DNA of 64,000 nt from Duganella phyllosphaerae (GCF_001758785.1 NZ_LROM01000072.1:62001-126000); one strand, 5' to 3'. Positions 48,179-59,972 are shown, counted from the first letter of the stretch. Numbers and translations are program-made. Notes: generated from the letters alone by a model not told the origin.

Positions 48179-49230
48179 GATTCGTTTTCTTTATTGGTCT
48201 TGATAATTTTTTCCAGCGCGCGGATTTTCTCGCGCATGCCGGGCAGGTTGCGCACGATGGCGGCCGACTTTTCCCATTCGGCGTTTTTGGCCAGCGGATA
48301 AAAGCCCGTGTACTGGCCCGGCTCCAGGATCGAGCGCGACACCATCGACGCCGAGCCCACGTGCACCCGGTCGACGATGGTCAGGTGGCCGAGCACCATC
48401 GACGCGCCGCCGAAGGTGCAGTACTTGCCAATCTTGGCGCTGCCGGCCACGCCGGTGCACCCGGCCATGGCCGTGTGGGCGCCGATATGGCAGTTGTGGC
48501 CGATCTGGATCTGGTTGTCGAGCTTGACGCCGTCTTCGATGATGGTGTCGGCCAGCGCGCCCCGGTCGATGGTGGTGTTGGCGCCGATGTCGACGTCGTC
48601 ACCGATCACCACGCGGCCGGTTTGCGGGATCTTGATGTACACGCCGGCCTCGTTGGCGAAGCCGAAACCGTCGGTGCCGATCACGGCGCCCGAGTGGATG
48701 ATGCCGCGCGCGCCAATGATGCAATGGGCGTGAAACGTGACGTTGGCAAAGAAATGCGTGCCCTCGCCCACTTCGGCTTCGCGGCCGATGTAGCAGCCGG
48801 CGTCGATCACCGCGTGCTCGCCGATCACGGCGCCCGCTTCGATCACCACGCGCGCGCCGATGTGGGCGCTGGCGGCAACGTGGGCGTCAGCGGCCACCAC
48901 CGCGCTCGGATGCACGCCGGGGGCCGGCACGAAGGCCGTGAGCGATTCGAAATACTGCGCCGCGCGGGCGAAATACACGTAGGGGTTGGGGACAACGATG
49001 CGCGCGCCGGTGTAACCGGCGGCGATGAATTCGTCATCCTTGGCGGCGACGATCAGGGCCGCCGCGTGGCTGTCGCGCGCCTGGGCGCGCAGTTTGCTAT
49101 TGCTGAGAAAGCTGATGTGCGAAACGCCGGCATCGGCCAATGGAGCGATCCCGGTCACTTCCAGGTCCGGGTCCCCCATCAACTCACCACCGAAGCGTTC
49201 GACCAATGTGCCCAGTCGAGTGCCCATCAT
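48175..49230 (-). CDS. lpxD: UDP-3-O-(3-hydroxyacyl)glucosamine N-acyltransferase
   Basis: A 351-residue acyltransferase for the third step of lipid A synthesis. The N-terminal uridine-binding domain ([20 protein letters not shown]) precedes a left-handed beta-helix ([29 protein letters not shown], with the catalytic His) and a C-terminal helix. It begins ten bases after the skp stop and overlaps fabZ by four bases. Confidence 0.97.
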   Translation of the reverse strand: MMGTRLGTLVERFGGELMGDPDLEVTGIAPLADAGVSHISFLSNSKLRAQARDSHAAALIVAAKDDEFIAAGYTGARIVVPNPYVYFARAAQYFESLTAFVPAPGVHPSAVVAADAHVAASAHIGARVVIEAGAVIGEHAVIDAGCYIGREAEVGEGTHFFANVTFHAHCIIGARGIIHSGAVIGTDGFGFANEAGVYIKIPQTGRVVIGDDVDIGANTTIDRGALADTIIEDGVKLDNQIQIGHNCHIGAHTAMAGCTGVAGSAKIGKYCTFGGASMVLGHLTIVDRVHVGSASMVSRSILEPGQYTGFYPLAKNAEWEKSAAIVRNLPGMREKIRALEKIIKTNKENES

Positions 49231-49239
49231 GGTCCTTTT

Positions 49240-49776
49240 TTACTTGTCTTTGTCGAGCGCTGCCAACACCTTTTCGGTGATGTCGATACGCTTGCTGGCC
49301 CATACCGCATCTTGCAGCACGATATCGAAGCCTTCGGTATCGGCCATCTGGCGGATGATCTTGGTGGCGCGGTCGGAAATGGCCTGGCGTTCCTCGTTGG
49401 TGCGCTGGCTCAGGTCTTCGCGGAACTCGCGCTGGCGGCGCTGGAATTCCTTGTCCAGATCGAACACGTCGCGCTGGCGACGCGTGCGTTCGGCTTCGGA
49501 CAGCGCCGGCGCGTCTTTTTCCAGCTTGGCGGAAGCGGCCTTCAGGCGCCCTTCCATTTCGGACATGGCTTTTTCGCGCGATTTGAACTCTTCCTGCAGC
49601 TTTTCGCTGGCCAGCTTGGCCAGCTTGGACTCGTTATAGATGCGCTCCGGGCTGAGCCAGGCGATGCGCGACAGCGAGGTCTGCGCGTGCGCCGGCGCGA
49701 CGGCGCACCAGCCCATGGCCGCCAGGGCGAGCGTGGCGGCAATAGATTTGGTCATCGTGGCGGATGCAGTATTCAA
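49240..49776 (-). CDS. skp: OmpH/Skp-family periplasmic chaperone
   Basis: A 178-residue exported chaperone for unfolded outer-membrane proteins. The signal peptide ends APAHAQ, and the mature part is a long coiled coil (LQEEFKSREKAMSEMEGRLKAAS; RQRDVFDLDKEFQRRQREF). The start appears to be a TTG at 49776 with GGAGA at good spacing; the ATG at 49755 has no RBS. It follows bamA by 44 bp. Confidence 0.95.
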   Translation of the reverse strand: MNTASATMTKSIAATLALAAMGWCAVAPAHAQTSLSRIAWLSPERIYNESKLAKLASEKLQEEFKSREKAMSEMEGRLKAASAKLEKDAPALSEAERTRRQRDVFDLDKEFQRRQREFREDLSQRTNEERQAISDRATKIIRQMADTEGFDIVLQDAVWASKRIDITEKVLAALDKDK

Positions 49777-49820
49777 CTTGATTCTCCGATTAAATATAGA
49801 GTGCCGGGCCGGGGTGCAGG

Positions 49821-52157
49821 TCAGAAACCGCTACCCATCTGGAACTGGAAGCGTTCCAGGCGGTCGGTCGGCTTGGCGTTCAGGGGCTTAGCATAACTCA
49901 ACTTGAGCGGGCCCACCGGCGAGATCCAGCTGATACCGAGGCCGGCCGAGTAGCGCAGCTGCGAGTAGCGCAGCTTCTCGCCTTCCTGGTACACCTGGCC
50001 AGCATCGAGGAAGCCGAACCAGCGCAAGCTGCGGTCCTTGCCCGAACCGGGGAACGGCAGTTGCAGCTCGGCGTTGCCGATCACGCGCGCGGCGCCGCCC
50101 AGGGCATCGCCGTAGCGGGAATCGACCGCACCCAGCGACGAACTCTCGTAGCCGCGCACCGAACCGATACCGCCGCCGTAGAAGTTCTTGAACACCGGGT
50201 ACGGCGTGTCGCCGAGGCCGCGGCCGTAATCGAGCTCACCCTTGAGCGCCAGCACGGTCTTCCAGATCATCGGCTTGTAGTACTGGTGCTCGTAGATGGC
50301 GCGGTAGTATTTCTGCTTGCCGATCACGTCCAGTTCGAGGTTCAGGCGCTGGTAGCGGCCGATCGACGGCGTCAGGCCCGAGTCGCGGCTGTCGCGCGAC
50401 CATGCCAGCGTGAGCGGCACGGCGTTGGTCTCGGCCTTGCCGATGCCGGACGGATTGCCGGTGACGTCGGTCACGTATTGCTGGAACCGGGTCGGCGAGG
50501 TCGAGTCGGTTTCGATCGACGAGCGCTCGAGGCCGATACCGAGGAACACGGTGTCGGTTTCCGAGAACGGTACGCCATAGCTGATGCGGCCGCCCTTTTG
50601 CTTGATGGTGTAACTACCGATGTTGAGCGCAGGCGGACGCTGGGTACGCAGGTACACCTCGTACGAACGCGAAATGCCGTCGTCGGTGTAGTACGGGTCG
50701 AACTGCGAGAACGAAATCGTGCGGCTGTACTTGGAGGTGTTCAGCTCCATGCCCACGGTGGTGCCCGAGCCGGCGAAGTTGGCCTGCTGGATCGCCGCCT
50801 GGAACGTGAATTTTTCCGATTGCGAGAAAGCGCCGCCGATGGTGAAGTTACCGGTCGGTTTTTCCACCACGGTGAGGTTGACGTCAACCTGGTCGGAAGT
50901 GCCCTGCGCTTCCGGCGTATCGATCGTCACGTCCTTGAAGTAGCCGAGGCGGTCGACGCGGTCGCGCGAGAGCTTGATCTTGTTGGCGTCGTACCAGGAC
51001 GATTCGAACTGGCGGAACTCGCGGCGGATCACTTCGTCGCGCGAGGTGGTGTTGCCGGCGATATTCATGTGGCGCACATAGGCACGCTTGCCCGGATCGA
51101 TCATGAAGGTAAAGCTCACTTCACGCTTTTCCTGGTTGATGTCCGGGTTGGCGTTGACGTTGGCGAAGGCGTAGCCGAACGTGCCCAGGCGATCGGAGAT
51201 CAGCTTGTTGGTGGCGGTGAGCAGTTCGCCCGAATACACCGAGCCCTTGCGCAGCAACACCAGCGAACGCAGCTCGTCCTCGCGGCCGAAGGTCTCGCCC
51301 TCGAACTTGATGTCGGCAACGTTGTACTTCTCACCCTCGGTGATGTTGATGGTGATGTAGATGTCTTTTTTATCGGGCGTGATCGAGACCTGGGTGGAAT
51401 CGATGTTCATCTCGATGTAGCCGCGATTGAGGTAGAACGATTTGAGCGACTCGATATCGCCGGTCAGCTTGGTCTTGGAATACTGGTCGGCCTTGGTGTA
51501 CCAGCTGAACCAGCCGCCGGTGTTGAGCGCCAGCTGTTCGCGCAGTTCCTTGTCCGAGAAGACCTTGTTGCCGATGATGTTGATCTGCTTGATCTTGGCG
51601 ATTTCGCCCTCGTCCACCGCGAACGTGATGTTGACGCGATTGCGTTCGAGCGGCGTGACGGTGGTGACCAGCTTGACGCCGTACAGGCCGCGCGACAGGT
51701 ACTGGCGCTTGAGTTCCTGCTCGGCGCGGTCCACGGACGCCTTGTCGAAGATCTTCGCTTCGCCCACGCCGATGTCTTTCAGCGCCTTGACCAGCACGTC
51801 CTTTTCGAATTCCTTGGTACCGGTGAATTCCACCTTGGAGATGGCCGGGCGCTCTTCGACCAGCACTACCAGCACCTGGCCGTCCGCTTCCAGCCGCACG
51901 TCCTTGAAGAAACCGGTGGCATACAGGGCCTTGATGGCGCTGATACTCTTATCGTCGTTGAAGGTCTCGCCCACGCGCACCGGCAGGTAGCTGAAGACCG
52001 TACCGGCTTCCGTCCGCTGGATGCCCTCGACGCGGATGTCCTTGATCACAAAGGGTTCGATCGCCATGGCGTTGCCGGCGCAAAGCGCCAATACAGCGGT
52101 GCCGATCAGACTGCGGCGCATGGAAGATGGAGTAATACGGTCAGAATATAATTTCAT
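49821..52157 (-). CDS. bamA: Outer-membrane protein assembly factor BamA
   Basis: A 778-residue Omp85 protein, the core of the BAM complex. After a signal peptide (cleavage near AMA), five POTRA domains occupy about 30-430, and the C-terminal 16-strand barrel contains the conserved VRGYESSSLG (GxRGYE-type) motif of lid loop 6. The terminal residues FQMGSGF fit the barrel's beta-signal. ATG 52157 gives the slightly long signal typical of betaproteobacteria. Confidence 0.98.
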   Translation of the reverse strand: MKLYSDRITPSSMRRSLIGTAVLALCAGNAMAIEPFVIKDIRVEGIQRTEAGTVFSYLPVRVGETFNDDKSISAIKALYATGFFKDVRLEADGQVLVVLVEERPAISKVEFTGTKEFEKDVLVKALKDIGVGEAKIFDKASVDRAEQELKRQYLSRGLYGVKLVTTVTPLERNRVNITFAVDEGEIAKIKQINIIGNKVFSDKELREQLALNTGGWFSWYTKADQYSKTKLTGDIESLKSFYLNRGYIEMNIDSTQVSITPDKKDIYITINITEGEKYNVADIKFEGETFGREDELRSLVLLRKGSVYSGELLTATNKLISDRLGTFGYAFANVNANPDINQEKREVSFTFMIDPGKRAYVRHMNIAGNTTSRDEVIRREFRQFESSWYDANKIKLSRDRVDRLGYFKDVTIDTPEAQGTSDQVDVNLTVVEKPTGNFTIGGAFSQSEKFTFQAAIQQANFAGSGTTVGMELNTSKYSRTISFSQFDPYYTDDGISRSYEVYLRTQRPPALNIGSYTIKQKGGRISYGVPFSETDTVFLGIGLERSSIETDSTSPTRFQQYVTDVTGNPSGIGKAETNAVPLTLAWSRDSRDSGLTPSIGRYQRLNLELDVIGKQKYYRAIYEHQYYKPMIWKTVLALKGELDYGRGLGDTPYPVFKNFYGGGIGSVRGYESSSLGAVDSRYGDALGGAARVIGNAELQLPFPGSGKDRSLRWFGFLDAGQVYQEGEKLRYSQLRYSAGLGISWISPVGPLKLSYAKPLNAKPTDRLERFQFQMGSGF

Positions 52158-52242
52158 CGGGGTTATTCAATGTCTCATTCAACGAACTACGTGTAACCAT
52201 GTAACTGTTAGTTATTACTGCAACCGGGTGGTTTATATATTC

Positions 52243-53637
52243 TTACATGAGCCTGGTGATGTCGTTAAATACCGCCAGCACCATCAATGTCATCAATAAA
52301 CCGATGCCGATACGCTGGGCAAATTCCGCCACGCGCTCGGACACGGGTCGCCCGGTTAAAACTTCCAGCGAATAATACAGCAAATGCCCCCCGTCTAGAA
52401 CGGGAATCGGTAGCAAATTCATTACGCCCAGGCTGATACTGATGAAGGCAATGAAGCTTAAATAACTGGCCACGCCCATGCGTGCAGTCTGGCCGGCGTA
52501 GTCGGCAATTGTAATCGGACCGGTGACATTCTTGAGCGACGCTTCGCCGGTGACCATCTTGCCGATCATCTTGAGCGTCATCGCGCAGGTATCCCATACC
52601 CGTTCGATCGCCTTGCCCAGCGCCGCGACCGGGCCCGAGGGCACGGTGATCATATCCGGCTGCAAGGCAACGTAAGCGCCGATCTTACCGACTGTTACAG
52701 CTTGCTTACCCGACTTTTCGCCGTCCGCGCCTTGCAGTGCTTCGGCCTGCGGCGTGACCGCCAGCGTGCGCACCTCGCTGCCACGCTCGACATTGACCTG
52801 CATGGTCTTGCCAGGCGCCGCACGGACCAGGTTGATGAAGGCGATACCGTCCTGCACCGCCACGCCATCGACGCTTTTGAGCAGGTCGCCCGCTTGCAGC
52901 CCGGCGCGCTCGGCGGCGCCGCCCGGCAGCACTTGCTGCACTACCGGCGACGGCCGCGAGACATCGATGCCGAGGCTGCCGACGATGTCGCCTTCGAGGT
53001 CGAGCGCGGCCATGGTCGCAGCCGGCACCACGGCGGTAATGTGACCATAGCCGTAACGTTCCACGGCCAGGCTGGCCTGGCGCTTGTCAACGGCCGCCTG
53101 CATCAAGTTCCAGCGCAGTTCGGACCAGGCCGAAACCGGCTCGCCGTTGACGGCCGTGATGCGGTCGCCGCTGCGCAGGCCGGCAATGGCGGCGGGCGTG
53201 CGGTCGGCGTCCTGGCCGGCGGGCGCGCGCACGCTGATCTTGCTGGCCGGCTCCTGCACGCCATGCATGTACAGGCCGGCGAACAGCACGATGGCGACCA
53301 GGAAATTGGCCAGCGGGCCAGCGGCCACGATGGCGATGCGCTTCCAGACATTCTGGCGCGTAAACTCGCGCGCCAGGTCTTCTTTCGGAATACTGGCCAG
53401 GTCGCCTTCGCGGGCGTCGAGCATTTTGACGTAGCCGCCCAGCGGCAAGGCCGAGATGGCCCACTCGGTCTGGTCAGGACCGAAGCGGCGCGACCACACG
53501 ACTTTACCCATGCCCACCGAAAACCGCAGCACTTTCACACCGCACCAGCGCGCCACCAGATAGTGGCCAAGCTCGTGGATCGTGATCAGCGAGCCGAGGC
53601 AGACGGCAAAGGCCAGGATGGTGGTCAGGAAATTCAT
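52243..53637 (-). CDS. rseP: Site-2 intramembrane protease RseP
   Basis: A 464-residue inner-membrane zinc metalloprotease. HELGH at residues 21-25 supplies the zinc ligands; two PDZ domains lie in the periplasmic loop (ISVRAPAGQ to [10 protein letters not shown]), and [11 protein letters not shown] near the C terminus supplies the third ligand. It performs the second cut of anti-sigma factors such as RseA. Thus it is a candidate for processing the anti-sigma factor at 29142. ATG overlaps the dxr stop. Confidence 0.97.
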   Translation of the reverse strand: MNFLTTILAFAVCLGSLITIHELGHYLVARWCGVKVLRFSVGMGKVVWSRRFGPDQTEWAISALPLGGYVKMLDAREGDLASIPKEDLAREFTRQNVWKRIAIVAAGPLANFLVAIVLFAGLYMHGVQEPASKISVRAPAGQDADRTPAAIAGLRSGDRITAVNGEPVSAWSELRWNLMQAAVDKRQASLAVERYGYGHITAVVPAATMAALDLEGDIVGSLGIDVSRPSPVVQQVLPGGAAERAGLQAGDLLKSVDGVAVQDGIAFINLVRAAPGKTMQVNVERGSEVRTLAVTPQAEALQGADGEKSGKQAVTVGKIGAYVALQPDMITVPSGPVAALGKAIERVWDTCAMTLKMIGKMVTGEASLKNVTGPITIADYAGQTARMGVASYLSFIAFISISLGVMNLLPIPVLDGGHLLYYSLEVLTGRPVSERVAEFAQRIGIGLLMTLMVLAVFNDITRLM

Positions 53638-54827
53638 TGAACGAGTCCGGCAATCACGGCTTCAGCGGCCACGCGGGCAGCGCCATCCTGGGCCATCACG
53701 ATGTCGATGCTGTCGGCAGCGCCATGCGGCAACTGGTCCACCACTTGCGCGATCACGCGGTCGATCTGGCGGAAGCCGATCTTGCGGTCGAGGAAAGCCT
53801 GCACCGCCACTTCGTTGGCGGCGTTGAGCAGCGCCGGCGCCGTGCCGCCGGCGCGCAAGGCGTCGAACGCCAGCGCCAGGCACGGAAAGCGCGCATAGTC
53901 GGGACGGTGGAATTGCAGGGTGGCGATCTCGGTAATGTCGAGCTGGGCCACGCCGGACGCGATGCGTTCCGGGTAAGCGAGCGCGTGGGCAATCGGCGTG
54001 CGCATGTCCGGGTTGCCCAGCTGGGCCAGCACCGACCCATCGACGTAAGACACCATCGAGTGGATCACCGACTGCGGGTGGATCACCACCTCGATGCGGT
54101 CGGCCGGGGCGCCGAACAGCCAGTGCGCCTCGATCACTTCCAGGCCCTTGTTCATCATGGTGGCCGAATCGACCGAAATCTTGCGGCCCATCGACCAGTT
54201 GGGGTGCTTGCAGGCCTGCTCGGGTGTGACATCCTCGAGGGTGGCAACGTCGCGCGTGAGGAACGGCCCGCCGGACGCGGTGAGCAAGATCTTGGCGACG
54301 CCGGCGCCGGCATCGCGCACGGCCGGCATGCGTCCGCCAAATTGCGGCATGGCCTGGAAAATGGCGTTATGTTCGCTGTCGATCGGCAGCAGGATGGCGC
54401 CCGATTCGGCCACGGCATCCATGAACAGCTGGCCGGACATGACCAGCGCTTCCTTGTTGGCCAGCAGGATTTTCTTGCCGGCGCGGGCTGCGGCCAGGGT
54501 TGGCGCCAGGCCGGCGGCGCCGACGATCGCCGCCATCACGCTGTCCACTTCGGGCGCCGACGAAATCGCACACAGCGCAGCTTCGCCGTATTCCACCTCG
54601 GTGTTGACGTTGGCGGCGCGCAGCAGCGCGGCAAGGCGCCCTGCCGCCTCGGCGGTGCCGACCACCGCACGCTGCGGTTTGAAGGCGATACATTGCGCAG
54701 CCAGCGCATCGACGCGGCTGTGCGCGGACAAGGCATAGACAGCGTAGCGCTCGGGATGACGGGCGAGCACGTCCAGCGTGGACACGCCGATCGAACCGGT
54801 GGCGCCAAGGATGGTGATGCGTTGCAT
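53634..54827 (-). CDS. dxr: 1-deoxy-D-xylulose 5-phosphate reductoisomerase
   Basis: A 397-residue MEP-pathway enzyme converting DXP to MEP with [22 protein letters not shown] is the nucleotide-binding start; [22 protein letters not shown] (metal ligands) and [17 protein letters not shown] hold the active site. ATG 54827 follows the cdsA stop by 11 bases. Confidence 0.98.
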   Translation of the reverse strand: MQRITILGATGSIGVSTLDVLARHPERYAVYALSAHSRVDALAAQCIAFKPQRAVVGTAEAAGRLAALLRAANVNTEVEYGEAALCAISSAPEVDSVMAAIVGAAGLAPTLAAARAGKKILLANKEALVMSGQLFMDAVAESGAILLPIDSEHNAIFQAMPQFGGRMPAVRDAGAGVAKILLTASGGPFLTRDVATLEDVTPEQACKHPNWSMGRKISVDSATMMNKGLEVIEAHWLFGAPADRIEVVIHPQSVIHSMVSYVDGSVLAQLGNPDMRTPIAHALAYPERIASGVAQLDITEIATLQFHRPDYARFPCLALAFDALRAGGTAPALLNAANEVAVQAFLDRKIGFRQIDRVIAQVVDQLPHGAADSIDIVMAQDGAARVAAEAVIAGLVQ

Positions 54828-54838
54828 AAGGAGTTCTT

Positions 54839-55675
54839 TCAGAGCCAGGCCGAGATCAGTGCGGCGATCGGCAGCACGGGGATCAGCGCATCGACACGGT
54901 CGAGCACGCCGCCATGGCCGGGCAGCAGGTTGCTGCTGTCCTTGATGGCCGCACGGCGCTTGAGTTGGGATTCGAACAGGTCGCCAATCACGGACGCGGC
55001 TACGATCAGCAGCAGCGCCACGATGGTCACGCCCCAGCCGAAGCGCGCCTGCAGGCGCACGGCAAAGGTGTCTTGCAGCCACGGCACGCCGCCCGCCGCA
55101 ACAATGGAAATGATGGCGATGACCAGCACGGCGATACCGCCGCCGATCGCGCCTTCCCACGATTTGCCGGGCGAGATGGTGGGCGCCAGCTTGCGCTTGC
55201 CGAAGGCCTTGCCGGAGAAGTAGGCGCCGATATCGGCAATCCACACCAGCACCAGCACCGACAGCAGGTACACGGGCGAACGCAGGTACAGGCCGACGAT
55301 GGCGAAGAAGCAGACGAACACGGCAAAACTGAAGGTCAGCGCCATCGACCAGTTGGCGGCCGTGCCCAGCTGGGGCAAGCCCAGGCCCAGCGACGGCGCG
55401 TAGCGGATCAGCCAGAGCAGCGAGGCGATCGCGTACAGCGCGGTTGCGGAACCGGGCTGGGCCTTGTACAGCAGCGCCACGAACAGCAGCGCGCCGACGA
55501 TGCCGGCAATGCGGGCCGGGCTGTCTTTCAGGCCGAACATGCGCGCACCTTCCCAGATGGCCGCGCCGAGGAACAGCGTAACGACCACGGCAAAGGCGGG
55601 GAAATACTGGAAGAACAGGACTGGCAGCAACACCGCCAGCAAGACCAGAGCGGTAATAATCCGTGTTTTCAGCAT
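54839..55675 (-). CDS. cdsA: Phosphatidate cytidylyltransferase
   Basis: A 278-residue integral membrane enzyme making CDP-diacylglycerol from phosphatidate and CTP. The signature [27 protein letters not shown], split at the hyphen, lies near the C terminus with the catalytic aspartates. Six or more membrane helices precede it. ATG 55675 overlaps the uppS stop by one base. Confidence 0.96.
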   Translation of the reverse strand: MLKTRIITALVLLAVLLPVLFFQYFPAFAVVVTLFLGAAIWEGARMFGLKDSPARIAGIVGALLFVALLYKAQPGSATALYAIASLLWLIRYAPSLGLGLPQLGTAANWSMALTFSFAVFVCFFAIVGLYLRSPVYLLSVLVLVWIADIGAYFSGKAFGKRKLAPTISPGKSWEGAIGGGIAVLVIAIISIVAAGGVPWLQDTFAVRLQARFGWGVTIVALLLIVAASVIGDLFESQLKRRAAIKDSSNLLPGHGGVLDRVDALIPVLPIAALISAWL

Positions 55676-56427
55676 CAGTTTTTCTTTTCTGCCAGTTGCG
55701 CGCCGGTGCGGCCGAAGCGGCGTTCGCGGTGCTGGTAGGAGGCGATCGCCTCGTCGAGGCGCTCGATCGAAAAATCGGGCCAGTACGTGTCGGTGAAGAA
55801 CAGCTCGGTGTACGCGAGTTGCCACAACAGGAAATTGGAGATGCGCTGCTCGCCGCCGGTGCGGATGAACAGGTCGGGCTCCGGCGCGTACGCCATGGCC
55901 AGGTGCGGCGCCAGCTGTTCCTCGGAAAAATCGGTGGCGCCGGGATGGGCGGCAACCATCTTGCCCACGGCCTGCATGACGTCCCAGCGGCCGCCGTAGT
56001 TGGCGCAGATGGTGACCGTCAGGCTGGTGTTGTTGGCGGTCTTGCGCTCGGCGTTGGCGATCATGGTGCGCAGCTTGTCGTCGAAACGGGTCAGGTCGCC
56101 CACCACGCGCAGGCGGATGTTATTGGCGTGCATCTTGGACACTTCGCGCTCGAGCGCGGTCATGAACAGGCGCATCAGGAGGGACACTTCCTCTTCCGGG
56201 CGGCGCCAGTTTTCGGAACTGAAGGCAAACAGGGTGAGGTACTCGATGCCGCGGTTGATGCAGGCCTCGACCACGTTGCGGACCGCTTCGACGCCCTTGA
56301 CGTGACCGGCGACGCGCGGCAAAAAGCGCTTGGTGGCCCAGCGGCCGTTACCGTCCATGATCATGGCGACATGACGCGGCACCTGCGGTGCGTCCGGGAC
56401 CTCGGTAGTCGAACTCGTATATTTCAT
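55675..56427 (-). CDS. uppS: Undecaprenyl-diphosphate synthase
   Basis: A 250-residue cis-prenyltransferase making the C55 lipid carrier for peptidoglycan and O-antigen. [12 protein letters not shown] holds the catalytic Asp, [15 protein letters not shown] and [19 protein letters not shown] are further signatures. ATG 56427 gives the usual length; an upstream in-frame start at 56481 would add 18 less conserved residues. Confidence 0.97.
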   Translation of the reverse strand: MKYTSSTTEVPDAPQVPRHVAMIMDGNGRWATKRFLPRVAGHVKGVEAVRNVVEACINRGIEYLTLFAFSSENWRRPEEEVSLLMRLFMTALEREVSKMHANNIRLRVVGDLTRFDDKLRTMIANAERKTANNTSLTVTICANYGGRWDVMQAVGKMVAAHPGATDFSEEQLAPHLAMAYAPEPDLFIRTGGEQRISNFLLWQLAYTELFFTDTYWPDFSIERLDEAIASYQHRERRFGRTGAQLAEKKN

Positions 56428-56483
56428 GAAAGCTTTGCTGCCAAAGGAATAAAGTATTGCAGGTGGAACGGAAAAAGACAAGA

Positions 56484-56538
56484 CGCCAGCGCCAACTTGC
56501 CATTCGCTGGAGCGCGAATGACAAGGTGGTCGCTGGCG
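56484..56538. repeat. Long imperfect hairpin between frr and uppS
   Basis: CGCCAGCG at 56484-56491 and CGCTGGCG at 56531-56538 are exact inverse copies, and the bases between them continue the stem imperfectly to GCGAATGG/TCATTCGC around a six-base loop. The minus-strand RNA is followed by CTTGTCTTTTTCC, so it may act as an attenuator or an RNA-processing site. Confidence 0.65.
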
Positions 56539-56553
56539 CCTCGGCGTGAAGGG

Positions 56554-57114
56554 TTAAACCGTCAGGACTTCTTTTTCCTTCTCCGCCACCATCTTGTCGA
56601 TGTCGGCGATGAACTTGTCGGTCAGCTTCTGCACATCATCGACAGCACGACGCTCGTCGTCTTCCGAGATGGTTTTGTCCTTGACCAGCTTTTTCAGCGA
56701 TTCGTTACCGTCGCGGCGGATGTTGCGCACGGCAATTTTCGCGTCTTCGGCTTCGCTCTTGCACAGCTTGACCATTTCCTTGCGGCGTTCTTCGGTCAGC
56801 GCCGGGGTGGGCACGCGAATCACGTCGCCCTGCGCCGACGGGTTCAGGCCCAGGTCGGCGTCGCGGATGGCTTTTTCGATGGTGGCAGCCATGCGCTTTT
56901 CGAACGGCTGCACGCCGATGGTACGGGCGTCGATCAGGTTGATGCCAGCCACTTGCGACAGCGCGGTCGGCGAACCGTAGTACTCGACCATGACATGGTC
57001 GAGGATGCCGGTGTGGGCGCGGCCGGTGCGGACCTTGGCCAGGTCGGCGCGCAGGGTTTCCAGCGATTTGGTCATGCGCTCTTGCGCATTCTTTTTAACG
57101 TCAGCTACGGACAT
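56554..57114 (-). CDS. frr: Ribosome recycling factor
   Basis: A 186-residue RRF, which splits post-termination ribosomes with EF-G. The three-helix-bundle signature segments are [34 protein letters not shown] and [20 protein letters not shown]. Length and context (pyrH upstream by 32 bp) are canonical. Confidence 0.98.
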   Translation of the reverse strand: MSVADVKKNAQERMTKSLETLRADLAKVRTGRAHTGILDHVMVEYYGSPTALSQVAGINLIDARTIGVQPFEKRMAATIEKAIRDADLGLNPSAQGDVIRVPTPALTEERRKEMVKLCKSEAEDAKIAVRNIRRDGNESLKKLVKDKTISEDDERRAVDDVQKLTDKFIADIDKMVAEKEKEVLTV

Positions 57115-57146
57115 TGCTGCTCTCCTGTATACGGATGGTGTAAATC

Positions 57147-57863
57147 TTAAACGTGAACCAGTGTACCCTCATCCTCGCCCATGATCACGCGCATCAGCGC
57201 GCCGGGCTTGGTGATCGAGAACACCTTGATCGGCAGTTTCTGGTCGCGGCACAGCGCAAAGGCGGTGGCGTCCATCACTTGCAGATTGCTGGCGATCGCT
57301 TCGTCGAAGCTGATCTTGTGGTACAGCGTGGCGTTCGGGTCTTTCTTCGGATCGGCAGTGTACACGCCATCGACCTTGGTTGCCTTCAGAACGATTTCGG
57401 CGCTCATTTCCGCACCGCGCAGGGCGGCCGCGGTGTCGGTGGTGAAGAACGGGTTGCCGGTGCCGGCGGCGAACACGACAACCTTGCCTTCTTCCAGGTA
57501 CTGCAGCGCTTTCGGGCGCACATACGGCTCGACCACCTGCTCGATGCCGATCGCCGACATCACGCGCGCGGTGATGCCGACGTGGCGCATGGCGTCAGCC
57601 AGGGCCAGGGCGTTCATGACGGTGGCCAGCATGCCCATGTAGTCGGCGGTGGCGCGGTCCATGCCCTGGGCGCCAGGGGCGACACCACGGAAGATGTTGC
57701 CGCCGCCAATGACGATCGCCAGTTCCACGCCCAGTTTCGCGACCTCGGCCACGTCAGCCACCATCCGCTCGATGGTGCTGCGATTGATACCGTACGCGTC
57801 GTCGCCCATCAGCGCTTCGCCGGACAGTTTGAGGAGGACACGCTTGTAGGCTGGTTTGGACAT
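57147..57863 (-). CDS. pyrH: UMP kinase
   Basis: A 238-residue amino-acid-kinase-fold enzyme making UDP from UMP and [48 protein letters not shown] and the C-terminal VIMGEDEGT motif are all present. It begins a new unit after the tsf terminator and continues into frr. Confidence 0.98.
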   Translation of the reverse strand: MSKPAYKRVLLKLSGEALMGDDAYGINRSTIERMVADVAEVAKLGVELAIVIGGGNIFRGVAPGAQGMDRATADYMGMLATVMNALALADAMRHVGITARVMSAIGIEQVVEPYVRPKALQYLEEGKVVVFAAGTGNPFFTTDTAAALRGAEMSAEIVLKATKVDGVYTADPKKDPNATLYHKISFDEAIASNLQVMDATAFALCRDQKLPIKVFSITKPGALMRVIMGEDEGTLVHV

Positions 57864-57976
57864 GAGACGGGGCTCCTAAATATGGTGGGTTGGGGGGGCT
57901 GCCGGCGCCTATCATACCTTGAGACGACGGCGGCAGCGCGACTGTTGCTTTAGAATTAATATTACAGGGTCAGGCT

Positions 57977-58006
57977 AAAAAAACGGGCCTCGCGGCCCGT
58001 TTTTTA
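57977..58006 (-). terminator. Intrinsic terminator of tsf
   Basis: CGGGCC (57984-57989) and GGCCCG (57994-57999) form the stem, extended by A/T pairing on both sides. On the minus strand it ends in a run of seven T residues. It begins about 14 bases after the tsf stop. Confidence 0.92.
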
Positions 58007-58019
58007 ACTTGCAGGGTGA

Positions 58020-58931
58020 TTAACCCTGGATCGCGGCCATTTGAGCGGCCACTTCTGCTGCGAAGTCGTCTACCTTCTTCTCGATGCCCTCGCCCACCAC
58101 GTACATGGTGAACGATTTAACCGTGGTAGCTTTTTCTTTCAGCATCTGCTCGATCGATTGCTTGTCGTTTTTCACGAAAGCCTGGTTCAGCAGCGATACT
58201 TCTTTCAGGTACTTCTGTACCGAACCTTCCAGGCGCTTGGCGACGATGTCGGCAGGCTGTACTGGCTTGCCGGCAGCAACGGCTGCGGCGGCATCTTCAT
58301 CGGCCTTCAGTTTCGCCACCGAACGCTCTTTTTCGATCAGTTCGGCTGGCACGTTGTCCGACGACAGCGCGACTGGCTTCATCGCGGCGATGTGCATGGC
58401 AACGTCTTTACCGACCTGTTCGTCGGCGCCGTCGAACTCGACGATCACGCCGATGCGCGCGCCGTGCAGGTACGACGCCAGCTTGGCGGTGGTTTCAAAA
58501 CGCTGGAAGCGACGGATCGACATGTTTTCGCCGATTTTGCCGATCAGGGCAGCGCGCACTTCGTCCAGGGTCTGGCCGTTGCCAGCTGGCAGGGCCAGCA
58601 GGGCAGCGACGTCGGCCGGGTTGTGTTCGGCTACCAGCTTGGCAGCGTTGGCGGCCAGGGCCAGGAAGTCGTCGTTTTTCGCAACGAAGTCGGTTTCCGA
58701 GTTCACTTCCACCAGGGCGCCTACGCCGCCGTTGATGAAGCTGGCAACCACGCCTTCGGCGGTCACGCGCGACGATGCTTTCGATGCCTTGCCGCCCAGC
58801 TTGACGCGCAGGATCTCTTCAGCACGACCCATGTCGCCTTCGGCTTCGGTCAGTGCTTTTTTGCATTCCATCATCGGCGCGTCGGTTTTCGCGCGCAGTT
58901 CGCCTACCATTGCTGCTGTAATCGCTGCCAT
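58020..58931 (-). CDS. tsf: Elongation factor Ts
   Basis: A 303-residue nucleotide-exchange factor of EF-Tu. The N-terminal module [22 protein letters not shown] and the core block [20 protein letters not shown] are family signatures. Length is slightly above E. coli (283). It lies 149 bp after rpsB, with a hairpin between them. Confidence 0.98.
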   Translation of the reverse strand: MAAITAAMVGELRAKTDAPMMECKKALTEAEGDMGRAEEILRVKLGGKASKASSRVTAEGVVASFINGGVGALVEVNSETDFVAKNDDFLALAANAAKLVAEHNPADVAALLALPAGNGQTLDEVRAALIGKIGENMSIRRFQRFETTAKLASYLHGARIGVIVEFDGADEQVGKDVAMHIAAMKPVALSSDNVPAELIEKERSVAKLKADEDAAAAVAAGKPVQPADIVAKRLEGSVQKYLKEVSLLNQAFVKNDKQSIEQMLKEKATTVKSFTMYVVGEGIEKKVDDFAAEVAAQMAAIQG

Positions 58932-59000
58932 GTGTTTTCTCCTGTTGTTCGGTATTCGGGGGATGGGGAACCGTTATGGCTCTAACCCATTGATGTTAAA

Positions 59001-59031
59001 AAAAAGGGGGAGCTGGTGGCCACCCCTTTTT
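59001..59031 (-). terminator. Intrinsic terminator/attenuator between rpsB and tsf
   Basis: AAAAAGGGG at 59001-59009 pairs with CCCCTTTTT at 59023-59031, with an inner GGTGGCCACC palindrome. The minus-strand RNA ends in about eight T residues. A partial terminator at this position is known in other proteobacterial rpsB-tsf operons. Confidence 0.8.
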
Positions 59032-59080
59032 CTTTCAGCCAGCATGAAGGGAATGTACCCCTCAAGCCAACTTCAAACAA

Positions 59081-59830
59081 TTAAGCTTGCTCGACTTCGA
59101 CGAATTCGTCGCCGGCGGCGGCTTTAACCATTTCAACTACTTCGTTACCGGCAGCAGCACGGCCTTCCAGGATCGCGTCGGCAACACCACGTGCGTACAG
59201 GGTGATTGCTTTCGACGAGTCATCGTTACCTGGAATGACGAACTTCACGCCTTCTGGCGAGTGGTTGGTATCGACCACGCCGATAACCGGGATGCCCAGT
59301 TTTGCGGCTTCGGTGATGGCGCCCTTGTGGTAGCCGACGTCAACGACGAAGATTGCGTCAGGAACGCCGCCCATGTCCTTGATGCCACCGATTGCTTTTT
59401 GCAGCTTGACGATTTCGCGTTGGAACATCAGCGCTTCTTTTTTCGACAGCTTCTCAACCGAACCGTCTTCAACCTGGGCTTCCATGTCTTTCAGACGCTT
59501 GATCGAGGTTTTGATGGTTTTGAAGTTGGTCAGCATGCCGCCGAGCCAGCGCTGGTCAACGAAAGGAACGCCTGCGCGTGCAGCTTCAGCAGCGATGATG
59601 TCGCGTGCCTGGCGCTTGGTGCCGACCATCAGGATGGTGCCACGGCTTGCAGCTACTTGCTTAACATGCTTCATCGCTTCTTGATACATACCCATCGTCT
59701 TTTCCAAGTTGATGATATGGATCTTGTTGCGGTGACCGAAGATGAACGGTGCCATCTTTGGGTTCCAGAAACGGGTTTGGTGACCGAAGTGGACACCGGC
59801 TTCCAGCATTTCGCGCATAGTTACGGACAT
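59081..59830 (-). CDS. rpsB: 30S ribosomal protein S2
   Basis: A 249-residue S2 protein. [22 protein letters not shown] and [17 protein letters not shown] are the N-terminal signatures; [13 protein letters not shown] and [19 protein letters not shown] follow. GGAG precedes ATG 59830. First gene of the rpsB-tsf unit. Confidence 0.99.
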   Translation of the reverse strand: MSVTMREMLEAGVHFGHQTRFWNPKMAPFIFGHRNKIHIINLEKTMGMYQEAMKHVKQVAASRGTILMVGTKRQARDIIAAEAARAGVPFVDQRWLGGMLTNFKTIKTSIKRLKDMEAQVEDGSVEKLSKKEALMFQREIVKLQKAIGGIKDMGGVPDAIFVVDVGYHKGAITEAAKLGIPVIGVVDTNHSPEGVKFVIPGNDDSSKAITLYARGVADAILEGRAAAGNEVVEMVKAAAGDEFVEVEQA

Positions 59831-59972
59831 TTTTTAACTCCAGGGTTGGGTCTGGAATCCGACCAGTGACCCGGTTGTTACGCCAGGCACCCTTGTCGAT
59901 CGGATTCGAGTTTATTAACGAAAATAAGTGATTTTTTACTGCATTGCTCAAAGCGGATTCAAGCAACCCGAG

